From DATKCA01 sp035544675 (lineage in GTDB: Bacteria > Acidobacteriota > Thermoanaerobaculia > Gp7-AA8), in NCBI GenBank assembly GCA_035544675.1, contig DATKCA010000026.1, positions 12,150 to 76,149 of the forward strand: a stretch of DNA of 64,000 nucleotides. The letters run 5' to 3'. The position numbers and the translations under genes were made by a program. Each line of letters opens with the position of its first letter. Position 1 is the first letter of the stretch. The notes under the pieces are model-generated. The model searched no databases. It was not told where the DNA came from and worked only from the letters and a program-made list of their open reading frames with translations. Of this stretch, positions 16,670-25,437 are shown piece after piece.

Positions 16670-18850
16670 TCAAAACAACCAGGCGTAGCCGAGTTTGATG
16701 AACACGGCCCGGTTGGTCTGGGTCAGGTCGACGACCTCCGTGCCGGCGTGGTTGTCGGAGTAGCCGAAGAGGAAGACCGTCTGCGCGTCGAGCCGGTACG
16801 AGAAGAGCAGCTGCGAGAGCAGCGCCCGGCTCTCGCGATTCACGGGAACCACATACTGCGACCGATTCCTCTCCACGCTGCGGTGCTGCAGGATGGCGCG
16901 CACGAACGTCCTCCGGTTCAGGTGATAGAGCAGCCTGGCCTGCGGGATGTCCGCGGTGAAGATCTCCGCACCCTGCGGAGTCCGGAACACCTGCCGCACC
17001 CACGACGCGCGCCCGCTGAAGCGGCGGCCGAGGTGGAAGGTCGTGTAGGGAATCAGCGTAACGAACTCCGCCTTCCGGTTGTTCGTGAAATCGATCGACT
17101 CTCCCCAGTTCGTGAACAGTCCGGCGCTGGCGTCGCGCGTGGCCTGGATGAAGGTGTCGATGCTGTAGCGCATGTTGTGGTACGTCCGCCCGTTGAAATA
17201 CTCCTGGTTCGGCGCGAGCAGCAACGAGACGTAACTCTGGCGCGACCCCTGAAACGTGGCCACGATGTCGGAGCCCCACTCGGTCCACTCGCCTCCGTAC
17301 TCCTGTCTGGCATCACCGGAGACGCCGAAATATAGATTGCGGAACCAGCGATCGGGCCCGCCTCGAACACGCCGCTGCGCGCCGGCCTTGGCGCCGCGCA
17401 CCGCGACCTGGTTGAAGAGTCCCGCGTCGGCGCGAAACCCCGGCGAGATCTCCGAGTACTCGGCGCGCCAGAACCAGTCGCGATCGCTGTGGTCGTAGCT
17501 GGCCAGCAGCGCGTGGCCGTCGATCGCGCCGGACGCGCTGATCGCAGCCGGATAGCCGGACCGCGACCCGGCGAGCTGCACGCGGACCGAGTCCTGCTCG
17601 GTCATCCGAAAAAACGAGTCGCCGGACAGCACTGTGTTGTCGTAGCCATTCCCGGTGCGCGACGTGACGAGCAGGCCCGCCGTGGCAGCCGATCCGAGGC
17701 TTCGGCGGTAGCGCAGGATGGCCGTGGTGGATGGGTCACGCAGTGACCGCGTCGACGAGGAGTCGTCAGCCGGGAGGAGGAAGTTCGTGATCCCGTCGCG
17801 GGCCAGGAGCACGCCGTAGGCGTTCGAGCCCGATTTTCCGGTCAGTTTCAGGCCGGCCACCGGATCGGCGACCGTCCGCGTGAAGACGAGCGGAAGCTGT
17901 GTCTCGAAGAAATCGGATCCTTCCAGAAAAAAGGGCCGCTTCTCCGTGAACGACAGGGCGAAGCGCGTGTTCACGTCGAGCTGCGCGGCATCGGCTTCGA
18001 CCTGGGAGAAGTCAGGATTGATCGTGGCCTGCAGCGAGGTGCCGGGTGTGATGGCCCAGCGGCCGGAGATCCCCGGATCGACTCCCCGGTCCGCGGTGGC
18101 CAGGGTCCCCGACGAGCGGTCCTGCTGCAGATTCGCCGTCAGCGTCGGAGTGAGCTCCACGTTCCGCCCGACGGACGTGATGCCGAAGCCGTCCACGTCG
18201 GCGAACTGGCAGATGAAGCAGTTGCGATTCTCATCCGTCACCACCGAGCGGAAGCGGTGCCGGACGCTGCGCGGATAGTCACGCATGGCCATGAAGCCCC
18301 ACACGGGCTGGACGCCGCCGGCGGGAATCCGGAGCTGCTGGAGCGGCACGGCGATCTCGACGACGAATCCGTCGCCGGTGATCCGTCCGGCCGAGTCCCA
18401 GATGGCGTCCCACGAGAAGTCCTCACTCCCCTCCACGTCGCTGTTGATCGCGTCCGCCTGCACGCCCAGCGGATTGACGCGGAACTGGTAGGCGATGCGG
18501 TCGTCGTTGAACGGATCGACCAGGAAGCCGACCGTATCGTCATTGAGCGCGGCGTCGCGTTCGGCGTACCGGGCGCGGATCTGGCCGGGCTGCGGATCGA
18601 AGGCGCGGAACGCGACGTACAGCTTGTCGTCGTCCCACAAGACGAAGACCTCGGTGCTCACGGCGGCCGGGATGTTGTCGCCGGGGAACCACTCCCGATC
18701 GATGGCGAACGGTGTGGCCTCCTGCCACGCCGGCTCATCGAGCACTCCGTCGATCCGGATGGGACCGGTCGCTTTTCCGACGGTGACCGCGCCTGCCGAG
18801 CTGCAGGCACACACCACGAGCAGGACGGACCAGAGCCGTATGAATGACAT
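16670..18850 (-). CDS. DUF5916 protein: CBM9-like domain plus outer-membrane barrel
   Basis: A 726-residue protein with a signal peptide, an N-terminal carbohydrate-binding family 9-like sandwich (IRIDGVLDEPAWQEATPF to about residue 200) and a long beta-strand-rich C-terminal domain ending in Trp-Leu-Phe, as in outer-membrane barrels. This is the DUF5916 architecture common in Acidobacteriota and Bacteroidota. The ligand is unknown. The ribosome binding site is AGGAG six bases before the ATG. It starts 24 bases after the BlaR1-like gene and is probably in that operon, which would place a surface protein under BlaI control. Confidence 0.85.
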   Translation of the reverse strand: MSFIRLWSVLLVVCACSSAGAVTVGKATGPIRIDGVLDEPAWQEATPFAIDREWFPGDNIPAAVSTEVFVLWDDDKLYVAFRAFDPQPGQIRARYAERDAALNDDTVGFLVDPFNDDRIAYQFRVNPLGVQADAINSDVEGSEDFSWDAIWDSAGRITGDGFVVEIAVPLQQLRIPAGGVQPVWGFMAMRDYPRSVRHRFRSVVTDENRNCFICQFADVDGFGITSVGRNVELTPTLTANLQQDRSSGTLATADRGVDPGISGRWAITPGTSLQATINPDFSQVEADAAQLDVNTRFALSFTEKRPFFLEGSDFFETQLPLVFTRTVADPVAGLKLTGKSGSNAYGVLLARDGITNFLLPADDSSSTRSLRDPSTTAILRYRRSLGSAATAGLLVTSRTGNGYDNTVLSGDSFFRMTEQDSVRVQLAGSRSGYPAAISASGAIDGHALLASYDHSDRDWFWRAEYSEISPGFRADAGLFNQVAVRGAKAGAQRRVRGGPDRWFRNLYFGVSGDARQEYGGEWTEWGSDIVATFQGSRQSYVSLLLAPNQEYFNGRTYHNMRYSIDTFIQATRDASAGLFTNWGESIDFTNNRKAEFVTLIPYTTFHLGRRFSGRASWVRQVFRTPQGAEIFTADIPQARLLYHLNRRTFVRAILQHRSVERNRSQYVVPVNRESRALLSQLLFSYRLDAQTVFLFGYSDNHAGTEVVDLTQTNRAVFIKLGYAWLF

Positions 18851-18874
18851 CGCAGTCTCCTGAATTGCTGACGT

Positions 18875-20428
18875 TTACTCGCTGGCGCCGGCGTTGCGGA
18901 GGATGCGCACGATGTCGCCGTGGCCGTTCCGCCGCGCCATGTTGAGCGGCGTCCGCCACTCACGATCGTCCGCCCAGACGCGGACGTTCACGTTGGCGCC
19001 GCGCGCGATCAGCAGCTTCACGGCCTGGTCGCTTCCCTGGCCCGCCGCGGTGATGAGCGCGTTCTCGTCACCGGGAACGACGTCCTCGATGCGAGCGCCG
19101 CGATCGAGCAGGATCCTCATGACGTCGGTCTGGCCCGCTCCGGCCGCAGCGATGAGCGCGTTGCCGTCGCCGGGCGAGGGGACGTTCGGATCGACGCCGC
19201 GATCGAGCAGCCATCGGACCGCTTCCTTGCGGCCGGCGCGCGAGGCGATGAGAAGGGGCGTGCCGTCGCCGATGATCGCGGCATCGAGGTCGATGCCCTG
19301 GCCCGCGAAGAAGTCCAGTGCATCGATGTCGCCCTTCCGCGCGGCCTCGATCACCGCGTCGCGGTACATGCCGTCCTCCTCCATGGCGCCCGCCACGCCT
19401 TCGCGCACGCCGTCCTCGATGGCATCGCCTCTGGTCGACTCCGAGGGCTCCGCGGCCGCGGCGACCAGCCGGACCGACCCGAACGTGACGACGACCGCGA
19501 CCATGATGCTCACCGTGAGAAGCATTGCGGCGCGGCTCTGCGGGCCGCGCGGCTGCGCGGGATCGAGGATGGCGTGCACGCGCTCGGACAGGCGGCTCGG
19601 CGAGGCCATGGCCAGAGCCGGCACTCCCGTGCGCGGTCCGAGCGTCCGGGCCAGCGTCACGAGCTGTTCGGCGTAGGTCGATGCATCCGACGCGTTCACC
19701 ACGGCATCGTCACAGGCTCGCTCGGCCTCGAGGCAGAAGCGGCGGAACGCCAGCCAGATCATCGGATGCGGCCAGTAAAGCGCGCAGGCGATGCGCGCCA
19801 CGAGCTGCATGGTCCAGTCGTCGCGGCGGACATGCTCCAGCTCGTGACGGATGGCGCGCCGGACCGCATCCATCGACCACTCTCTTGCCAACGCCGGCAT
19901 CACGATCGTCTGCCTGCGGAATCCGAACGTCAGCGGCACGGCCACCTCGCTGGAGATCACCACCAGGACCGCGCGACGGATCGCGCTCTCACACGCCACA
20001 TCGGCGGCGATTCTCGTTCCTTCCGGCCAGACTTCCGCGTCGTTGCCCCAGCGCCGGAGACGCCACACGCCGGCGGCGAGCGAGGCCAGCAGGAACACCA
20101 CGCCCACGAGATAGAGATTGCGCGCGGCATGGAACAGGCTGAACGCCGAACGCGGGAGGTCCGGCGCCGCCGGCTCCGCGGCGGGCACGGGGAGGGCGGG
20201 AGGCGGCGTCTGCGGGGCAGCCACCGTATCAGCGAGCGCCGCGGGGATCGACACCGTCGTGGCCGTGACGAATCGCGGGGCCACCGGCAGCAGCAGAAGC
20301 GTCACGAACAGAGCCGCAAAGACGGCGTGTCGCAGCGAGGCCCGTCCCCGCCGCGCCACTGCTGCCACGGCAAACGCGGCGGCAATGACGAGCGTCGCCT
20401 TCAGCACGAGCGTTGCGATTCCGATCAT
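18875..20428 (-). CDS. BlaR1-type M56 sensor peptidase fused to ankyrin repeats
   Basis: A 517-residue membrane protein. Residues 1-340 are an M56/BlaR1-type integral membrane metallopeptidase: helices at 5-25, 35-55, 100-120 and about 325-345, and the zinc motif HELEH (195-199) with the downstream ACDDAV segment. In place of a penicillin-binding sensor, the C-terminal 160 residues hold four or five ankyrin repeats (GTPLLIASRAGRKEAVRWLL, NALIAAAGAGQTDVMRILL). Ankyrins bind proteins, so the signal may be a protein partner instead of a beta-lactam. The ATG shares one base with the BlaI stop and has AGGAG upstream. Confidence 0.85.
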   Translation of the reverse strand: MIGIATLVLKATLVIAAAFAVAAVARRGRASLRHAVFAALFVTLLLLPVAPRFVTATTVSIPAALADTVAAPQTPPPALPVPAAEPAAPDLPRSAFSLFHAARNLYLVGVVFLLASLAAGVWRLRRWGNDAEVWPEGTRIAADVACESAIRRAVLVVISSEVAVPLTFGFRRQTIVMPALAREWSMDAVRRAIRHELEHVRRDDWTMQLVARIACALYWPHPMIWLAFRRFCLEAERACDDAVVNASDASTYAEQLVTLARTLGPRTGVPALAMASPSRLSERVHAILDPAQPRGPQSRAAMLLTVSIMVAVVVTFGSVRLVAAAAEPSESTRGDAIEDGVREGVAGAMEEDGMYRDAVIEAARKGDIDALDFFAGQGIDLDAAIIGDGTPLLIASRAGRKEAVRWLLDRGVDPNVPSPGDGNALIAAAGAGQTDVMRILLDRGARIEDVVPGDENALITAAGQGSDQAVKLLIARGANVNVRVWADDREWRTPLNMARRNGHGDIVRILRNAGASE

Positions 20429-20802
20429 CACGATCTCCTCCCTTTTCTGACGCGATCGATCTCGCGGGCCAGCCGCTCGAGCTCGTCGTCCGACCAAGCC
20501 TCGTCCTTGAGCAGTGCCGTGGCCGCCTGTCCCGCCGAGCCTTCGAAAAACACGTCCACGAGCTTGCGGAGCGCGGACTTGCGGGCCGTGGAGCGCGACG
20601 TCGTCGGCGCGTAGACGTAGCGGAGACCTTTCTCCCTGTGCCGTACGGCGCCCTTGGCCTCGAGTTTCGCCAGCATGGCCCTGACGGCCGAATAGCTGGG
20701 CGGATCGGACAGCCGTTCTCTGATCTCTTCGGCGGACGACTCCTCGCCAAGGGCGAAGAGGACATCCAGGATCTCGCGCTCGCGTCTGGATAGTTTGATC
20801 AT
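20428..20802 (-). CDS. BlaI/MecI-family repressor
   Basis: A 124-residue winged-helix repressor of the BlaI/MecI (CopY-like) family, opening with LSRREREILDVLF and carrying the YSAVRAMLAKLEAKG recognition helix region. Family members bind TACA/TGTA-type dyads as dimers and are cleaved when the M56 partner is activated. It is the first gene of the unit with the ankyrin-fused M56 protein and the DUF5916 protein. Candidate operators sit two bases upstream of its start, which points to autoregulation. Confidence 0.9.
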   Translation of the reverse strand: MIKLSRREREILDVLFALGEESSAEEIRERLSDPPSYSAVRAMLAKLEAKGAVRHREKGLRYVYAPTTSRSTARKSALRKLVDVFFEGSAGQAATALLKDEAWSDDELERLAREIDRVRKGRRS

Positions 20803-20803
20803 G

Positions 20804-20836
20804 CTATGGATGTAACATAGTGCTACGTTTGTAGCA
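20804..20836 (-). promoter_or_regulatory. candidate BlaI operator, two adjacent dyads
   Basis: TGCTAC-GTTT-GTAGCA (20821-20836) is a dyad of the BlaI type, preceded by CTATG-N7-CATAG (20804-20820). Both lie directly before the blaI-like start codon, in a locally AT-richer stretch. Position and symmetry support repressor binding; the promoter probably overlaps. Confidence 0.65.
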
Positions 20837-20882
20837 TGTCAAGTGAACGAACGGTGGCAAAGGGGGGCGGGGGGGAGACGAG

Positions 20883-21009
20883 AGTCAAAGGCCGGGCGCG
20901 GGCGCGGGCACGGGCTCGGGCACGGGAGAAGGATGAAGGATGAAGGATGAAGGATGAAGGATGAACGGCGAGCCCGGCCTTTGACTTTCCCGAGCCCGTG
21001 CCCGAGCCC
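20883..21009. repeat. compound inverted repeat around a heptamer array
   Basis: An outer arm AGTCAAAGGCCGGGC (20883-20897) pairs perfectly with 20972-20986, and a second arm (20912-20926) pairs with 20995-21009. Between them are GGGCNC hexamers and five AAGGATG heptamers (20929-20963). The segment fills the gap between the BlaI-like operon and the binding-protein gene; no gene is seen in it. Confidence 0.85.
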
Positions 21010-21031
21010 GGCTTCCGGGCGGGGGGGACCA

Positions 21032-22078
21032 TCACTCCGCCCTGCTGTCCCCCGGCTCGTACCGCCATTCCGTCTGGTGCTGCGCCCCCTCGGCGAAACG
21101 GGGATCGACGTATTCGCTGAAGTCGATGGCGCGATCGAGCACGCCCGTCTCTCGCATCAGGCGCACGATCAGCTCGAAGTCGCCTCGCAGCGGCGTGAGC
21201 GGCTGATACTCCACCCGGTCCAGCGGATTGGAAAGGGCCCACCGGAGCAGCTTGGGGTCCTGGCGGAAGTAGTAGCGGCCGACGAAGTCCGCGGCGTGCT
21301 CGCGCCGCGCCTTCCGCTTCGGCGGGTTGTCGAGCCAGAGGCCCGACCGCGCGATGCCGTCGACGAGCACCTGCACCGCCTCCGGCCGCCTGTCGATCAC
21401 ATCCTGCCGGACGACCAGCACGCACGAGATGTAGTCCGGCCAGTACTCGCGTGCATGGAACAGCACGCGGCCGAACCCGCCGATCTCGGCCTGCGACGGA
21501 AACGGCTCCCCCATCGAGAACGCGTCGATCGCGCCTGCCGCCAGCGCGCCCGCGACGTCAGGCGGAGCCATCTCCACCATCCTGATGTCGCCGGCCTTCA
21601 TCCCGTGCTTCTCCATGGCCCGGAAGAGGATCAGCCTCTCATCGGAGAAGCGGCTGGGGATGGCCACGGTCTTCCCGCGCAGATCTGAAAACTGCCGGAC
21701 CGGACCATCCTTGCTCACCACCACGGCGCTTCCGTAGCGGTGCCCGAGGTAGACGATCTTGATCGGGACGCCCTGAGCACGCAGGGCGATTGCCATCGGC
21801 GCGACCATGAATCCCGCCTGCATCCTGTTCGAGAGGAGCGCTTCCTTGATCTCCGGAAACCCCTGAAACATCCTGGGGATGAACAGATGCCCTGACTTCG
21901 AATGGGCGGAGATGTAGTCGGTGACCGGGCACGCGAGATGTCACGTCACGGGGATGTAGGCGACGTAGAGCTTCCGCTTGTCGATCGGCAGCCGGTCATT
22001 CAGCAGCACGTTGTAGTCGACGTTGAGGACGACGTGCGCCGCCGTGATGACGGCCGCCCATGCCCCGACAGCGAGCAT
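21032..22078 (-). CDS. ABC importer substrate-binding protein, interrupted by an in-frame TGA
   Basis: NitT/TauT-type (NMT1-like) periplasmic binding protein. The frame open from 21871 downwards gives 279 residues (MFQGFPEIKEALLSNRM to the C-terminus), but the same frame continues upstream through HLACPVTDYISAHSKSG, a single TGA at 21941-21943, VAYIPVT and a hydrophobic leader to an ATG at 22078. The full reading is 348 codons, the usual family length. The family as I remember it has Cys where the TGA falls (T-C-H-L-x-C-P-V-T-D). Options are a nonsense mutation, a sequencing error or recoding as selenocysteine; no convincing SECIS hairpin follows. A strong AAAGGAGGTGATC ribosome binding site lies upstream. 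Confidence 0.7.
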
Positions 22079-22107
22079 TACCTTTCGCAGGACCGATCAC
22101 CTCCTTT

Positions 22108-22135
22108 CGGGCTTCGGGCTCCGGGCTCAGGGCTA
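22108..22135. repeat. heptamer array, CGGGCTC words
   Basis: CGGGCTT, CGGGCTC, CGGGCTC, AGGGCTA. The last unit contains the TAG stop of the permease gene (22133-22135). It lies between the permease and the binding-protein gene. Confidence 0.85.
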
Positions 22136-22891
22136 CTCACGGAACCCCCATCTCACAGAGGGCAGCCGCTCCGCGGAACGGATGGCGACATCGAGAAACA
22201 ATCCGATGACTCCGATCAGCAGCATACCGCCGACGACCAGGTCGTAACGCATGCCGGCGTTGCGGGCATCGATGATGAGGTACCCGAGTCCGGAATCGAC
22301 GGCGATCATCTCCGACGCCACGAGAACGATCCAGGCGATGCCGAAGGCGATGCGCAGCGCCACGATCGCGCGCGGAAGCACCGCGGGAAAGATCACCCGG
22401 CGGATCATCTGGGGTGTGGAGAGGCCGAAGTTGCGCGCCGCCTGCAGGTAGGCCTGCGGCACGTTCTGCACGGCATTCATCATCGAGACGACGATCGGCA
22501 GGAACGACGCGAGGAATATCAGGAAGATCGGCGCGGCGTTGGACACGCCGAACCAGATGATGGCCAGCGGCATCCACGCCAGCGGCGAGATGGGCCGCAG
22601 CATCTGGATCACCGGGTTCAGCGCGCGGGCCAGCCCGGGATGCCAGCCCAGCCACAGGCCGGCCGGCACACCCGAGAGAACCGCCGCGATGTAGCCAACA
22701 CCGACCCGCAGCAGCGAGTCGCCGATATAGGACCAGAGCGTCCCCCGCTCCGCGAGCGTGACGATGCCGCGGAAGACATCGGCCGGTGAAGGGAAGACCG
22801 CCGTCGCCGTCAGCACGACGGCGAAGTGCCACATCGCCACGAGCACTCCCGCGAAGAGAACCGGCAGGACGAGCCGCTCCACGTTTCTCAT
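22133..22891 (-). CDS. NitT/TauT-type ABC permease (second)
   Basis: A 252-residue inner-membrane permease of the nitrate/sulfonate/taurine class, with about six helices and the EAA-type loop around residues 145-175 (AYLQAARNFGLSTPQMIRRVIFP). It shares much sequence with the other permease in this operon (both have RPISPLAW, LIIDARNAG and RYDLV), so the pair arose by duplication and probably forms a heterodimer. The start overlaps the ATPase stop as ATGA. The substrate is not readable from sequence. Confidence 0.88.
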   Translation of the reverse strand: MRNVERLVLPVLFAGVLVAMWHFAVVLTATAVFPSPADVFRGIVTLAERGTLWSYIGDSLLRVGVGYIAAVLSGVPAGLWLGWHPGLARALNPVIQMLRPISPLAWMPLAIIWFGVSNAAPIFLIFLASFLPIVVSMMNAVQNVPQAYLQAARNFGLSTPQMIRRVIFPAVLPRAIVALRIAFGIAWIVLVASEMIAVDSGLGYLIIDARNAGMRYDLVVGGMLLIGVIGLFLDVAIRSAERLPSVRWGFRE

Positions 22892-23622
22892 ACGTGATGG
22901 GCCAGTCCGATCTCCGCGAAGATGCTGTCGCGCAGCGCGATGTAGCGCGGGTCGCTGAGGTCGCGCGGGTGCGGCATGTCGATCGTGAGGATCCGGCGGA
23001 TGCGCCCGGGGCGCTGCGACATCACCACGACACGGTCGGCCAGCTGCACCGACTCGTCGATGTCGTGCGTGACGAAGAGGATGGTCTTCCGCTCGGCCTG
23101 CCAGATGCGGAGCAGCTCGCGCCGCATCTGCAGCCGCGTGATGGAGTCGAGCGCGCCGAACGGCTCATCCAGGTAGAGCACGTCGGGGTTCACCGCCAGC
23201 GCACGCGCCACTTCCAGCCGCTGCTTCATCCCGCCCGAGAGCTCGCGTGGAAACGAGCGCTCGAACCCGGAGAGCCCGACCAGCTGCACGTAATGCGCGA
23301 TCCGGCGGCGCCGCTCCTCCTCGGTCACTCGAAAGAGTCCGAATCCGATGTTCTGCTCGACCGTCAGCCAGGGAAAAACGCCGCGCTCCTGAAACACGAA
23401 GATGCGCCGCGGATCGGGGCCGACGACCGGCTCGCCGTCGATCCTCACCTGCCCCCGCGACGGCGGCGTGAAACCGCCGGCGATGTTCAGCAGAGTCGAC
23501 TTGCCGCAGCCGGAGGGGCCGACGATGACGACCAGCTCGCCCGCGGACACGGTCAGCTCGATGTCCTCGAGCACGCGCATGGCGCCGAACGAGTGGCTGA
23601 CGGCGCTGATCTCGACCTTCAA
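22888..23622 (-). CDS. NitT/TauT-type ABC ATPase
   Basis: A 244-residue ABC ATPase with Walker A GPSGCGKST (35-43), Q-loop VFQERGVFPW, signature LSGGMKQR, Walker B VLYLDEPFGALD and the switch His in FVTHDIDE. It powers the importer with the two flanking permeases. The start is a TTG at 23622 that overlaps the permease stop as TTGA. A much longer reading frame through this region is out of frame with the neighbouring permease and is not real. Confidence 0.92.
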   Translation of the reverse strand: MKVEISAVSHSFGAMRVLEDIELTVSAGELVVIVGPSGCGKSTLLNIAGGFTPPSRGQVRIDGEPVVGPDPRRIFVFQERGVFPWLTVEQNIGFGLFRVTEEERRRRIAHYVQLVGLSGFERSFPRELSGGMKQRLEVARALAVNPDVLYLDEPFGALDSITRLQMRRELLRIWQAERKTILFVTHDIDESVQLADRVVVMSQRPGRIRRILTIDMPHPRDLSDPRYIALRDSIFAEIGLAHHV

Positions 23623-24365
23623 TTCGCGTAACCCCAGCGGACGAAGTCCAGCGTCTCCAGCCGCCGCATCACCAGGTCGAGAATCACGCCCACGATGCCG
23701 ATCAGCACCATGCCGGCGATGACCAGGTCGTAGCGGTTCCCGGCATTGCGCGCGTCGATGATGAGGAAACCGAGGCCGGAGCTCACCGCGATCATCTCGG
23801 CCGCGACGACGACGAGCCATGCGATCCCGAGCGTGACGCGCATGGCGATGACGAGCTGCGGCAGAACGGAGGGCAGGACGACCGAGCGCACGAGCTGCAT
23901 TCGCGTGAGGCCGAAGTTCGCGCCGGCGGCGAGATGCGTCGCCTCGACGTTGTGCACGGCATTCATCGCCGCCACCGTCATCGGGAAGAACGAGGCGAGG
24001 AAGATCAGGAAGATCGCCGAGGCGTCGCCCACGCCGAACCAGAGGATGGCGATCGGGATCCAGGCCAGCGGCGAGATCGGCCGGAGCACCTGCAGGACCG
24101 GATTCACGGCGTCCTCGCCGCGGCGCCACATCCCGAGGATCAGGCCGAGGGGGATGGCCAGGACGAGCGCGGCGGTGTAGCCCCAGGTGACGCGGAACAG
24201 CGACGCCACCACGTACTTCAGAAGGAGGCCGCGGCGGGCCAGCTCGACGATGGCCAGCGCAACTTCCCACGGTCCCGGAATCAGCGGCGAGCGTGTCGCC
24301 ATGATCGCGATCTGCCAGGCAGCGATACAGATGACGATCCCGAGCAGCGGGCTGAACCGGCGCAA
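23619..24365 (-). CDS. NitT/TauT-type ABC permease (first)
   Basis: A 248-residue permease paralogous to the one at 22133-22891, with the same core (LRPISPLAWIPIAILWFGVG) and EAA loop (THLAAGANFGLTRMQLVRSV). It opens the operon permease, ATPase, permease, binding protein. The only plausible start is a TTG at 24365; there is no ATG in frame upstream before the repeat region and no good Shine-Dalgarno site, so the exact start is uncertain. Confidence 0.85.
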   Translation of the reverse strand: MRRFSPLLGIVICIAAWQIAIMATRSPLIPGPWEVALAIVELARRGLLLKYVVASLFRVTWGYTAALVLAIPLGLILGMWRRGEDAVNPVLQVLRPISPLAWIPIAILWFGVGDASAIFLIFLASFFPMTVAAMNAVHNVEATHLAAGANFGLTRMQLVRSVVLPSVLPQLVIAMRVTLGIAWLVVVAAEMIAVSSGLGFLIIDARNAGNRYDLVIAGMVLIGIVGVILDLVMRRLETLDFVRWGYAN

Positions 24366-24427
24366 GCGACGCGGAGAGTAGCAGAAGTGATCGATGGAGC
24401 GCCGGTGTCCCTTTCCGCCATCGTTCT

Positions 24428-24462
24428 CCTGAGGCCTGAGGCCTGAGGCCCGAGGCCCGCCG
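24428..24462. repeat. heptamer array, CCTGAGG words, between divergent genes
   Basis: Three CCTGAGG, one CCCGAGG and CCCGCCG. Unlike most arrays here, it lies in the leader between two divergent units (ABC operon and the small gene at 24543), not behind a stop codon. The rest of the 177-bp gap shows no clear promoter. Confidence 0.85.
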
Positions 24463-24542
24463 TACCGTGACAGACATCACGCCGCGTCGTGATCGGAGGA
24501 GCGACCGGCGCCGCCCGGGCATGTTCAGATGGTCGAAAGAGA

Positions 24543-24950
24543 ATGAGCATGCAGACAATCAGCCGCGAGACCGCGATTGCGCTGCTCCGCCAGAAGCTGA
24601 TCACGGAGACGAAGCCGGGCCAGTCGACGTGTCAGACCGTGCAGGAGCGTGGCGTCTTCTGCCGGGGCTTCAGCCGCTACAGCAACGAGGATCTGCGCGC
24701 GCGATTTCCGTATGCGGGCGGGCGCGACCCCGGCGTGACCCGGCTCGAGCTCGAGCGAAGGGCCAGCTACTGGCAGCTGCGGCGCCAGGTCGAGAGCGGC
24801 TCGATGACGAGCTGCGATGCGCAGTGGCAGCGTTACGAGACCTGCCGCGGCTGGGACGACTTCACGAACGAGGACCTGGCCCGCTTCTGTATGGAGCTGT
24901 TGCACTGCGAGGTGACCGTGACCGGGCCGCGGACCCTGTCTGTCATTTGA
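24543..24950 (+). CDS. small Cys-rich protein with an internal repeat, unknown function
   Basis: About 135 residues from the ATG at 24543 (a second ATG at 24549 is possible; AAAGAGA lies just upstream). No signal peptide or known domain. It contains two related segments: FCRGFSRYSNEDLRARF near residue 38 and TCRGWDDFTNEDLARFC near residue 99, sharing CRG-x(3-5)-[ST]NEDL-x-ARF, which suggests an old duplication. Six Cys are present. The 3' end overlaps the convergent lipoprotein gene by 8 bases. That the repeat is conserved in this frame only supports a real gene. Confidence 0.55.
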   Translation: MSMQTISRETAIALLRQKLITETKPGQSTCQTVQERGVFCRGFSRYSNEDLRARFPYAGGRDPGVTRLELERRASYWQLRRQVESGSMTSCDAQWQRYETCRGWDDFTNEDLARFCMELLHCEVTVTGPRTLSVI

Positions 24951-25437
24951 CCGCAACGAGCTGATCGTAGGTCTGCCGCAGCCGGCCGTCGAGATACTCC
25001 ATCATGGCCGGCGACGGCGCGTGCGCGAACCGCAGCAGGATCTCCGCCTCGAGGATGCGGATCGTTCCGGCCAGCCCTTCGGCCCTGCCCAGCCCGCGCG
25101 TGAAGTCCAGCACCGGATTGCAGATCGCGTCCCCGAACTTCATGGACGGGCACTTGCTGTCGGGGCAGTGCATGGCGACGTTGCTGCACGGCATCGGAGC
25201 GAGGCCCATCGGCCAGCCGCTCGCCTTCAGGTCTCCCACGGTCCTGGTCAGGATGCCGGCGACATCGCGATAGACCTCTTCGCGAGGATCGGCGGCCACG
25301 CGCATGTACGCCGCGGCCTCGACGGTCTTGAGCGACCCCATCAGAGTGGCCATGGTCTGCACCTCTGTAGTCCGTGCGGTTGCGCACCCGACGGCCGTGG
25401 CACATAGAAAGATGATGGCGATCCAGTCTCGTTTCAT
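24943..25437 (-). CDS. small lipoprotein coupled to a Ser/Thr kinase gene
   Basis: A 164-residue lipoprotein: signal IIFLCATAVGCATA with Cys as the anchor, then a mostly helical domain with four more Cys (MPCSNVAMHCPDSKCPS, DAICNP). No family recognised. The ATG overlaps the kinase stop as ATGA and has AGGAGAGAG upstream, so it is made together with the kinase. It may be a periplasmic partner of the kinase's external propeller domain; this is inference from the coupling only. Confidence 0.7.
   Translation of the reverse strand: MKRDWIAIIFLCATAVGCATARTTEVQTMATLMGSLKTVEAAAYMRVAADPREEVYRDVAGILTRTVGDLKASGWPMGLAPMPCSNVAMHCPDSKCPSMKFGDAICNPVLDFTRGLGRAEGLAGTIRILEAEILLRFAHAPSPAMMEYLDGRLRQTYDQLVAVK

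Noticed and set aside
21880..21943. A SECIS element after the in-frame TGA of the binding-protein gene
   Set aside because: I searched the 57 bases after the TGA for a 4-bp or longer stem with a G near the start of the loop at the usual distance. Only very short or badly placed pairings were found, so recoding is kept as one option and no SECIS feature is listed.
22888..24558. A 556-codon frame fusing sequence antisense-like to a permease with the ABC ATPase
   Set aside because: The upstream 300 codons lie out of frame across the permease gene and are low-complexity; the ATPase has its own TTG start overlapping the permease stop.
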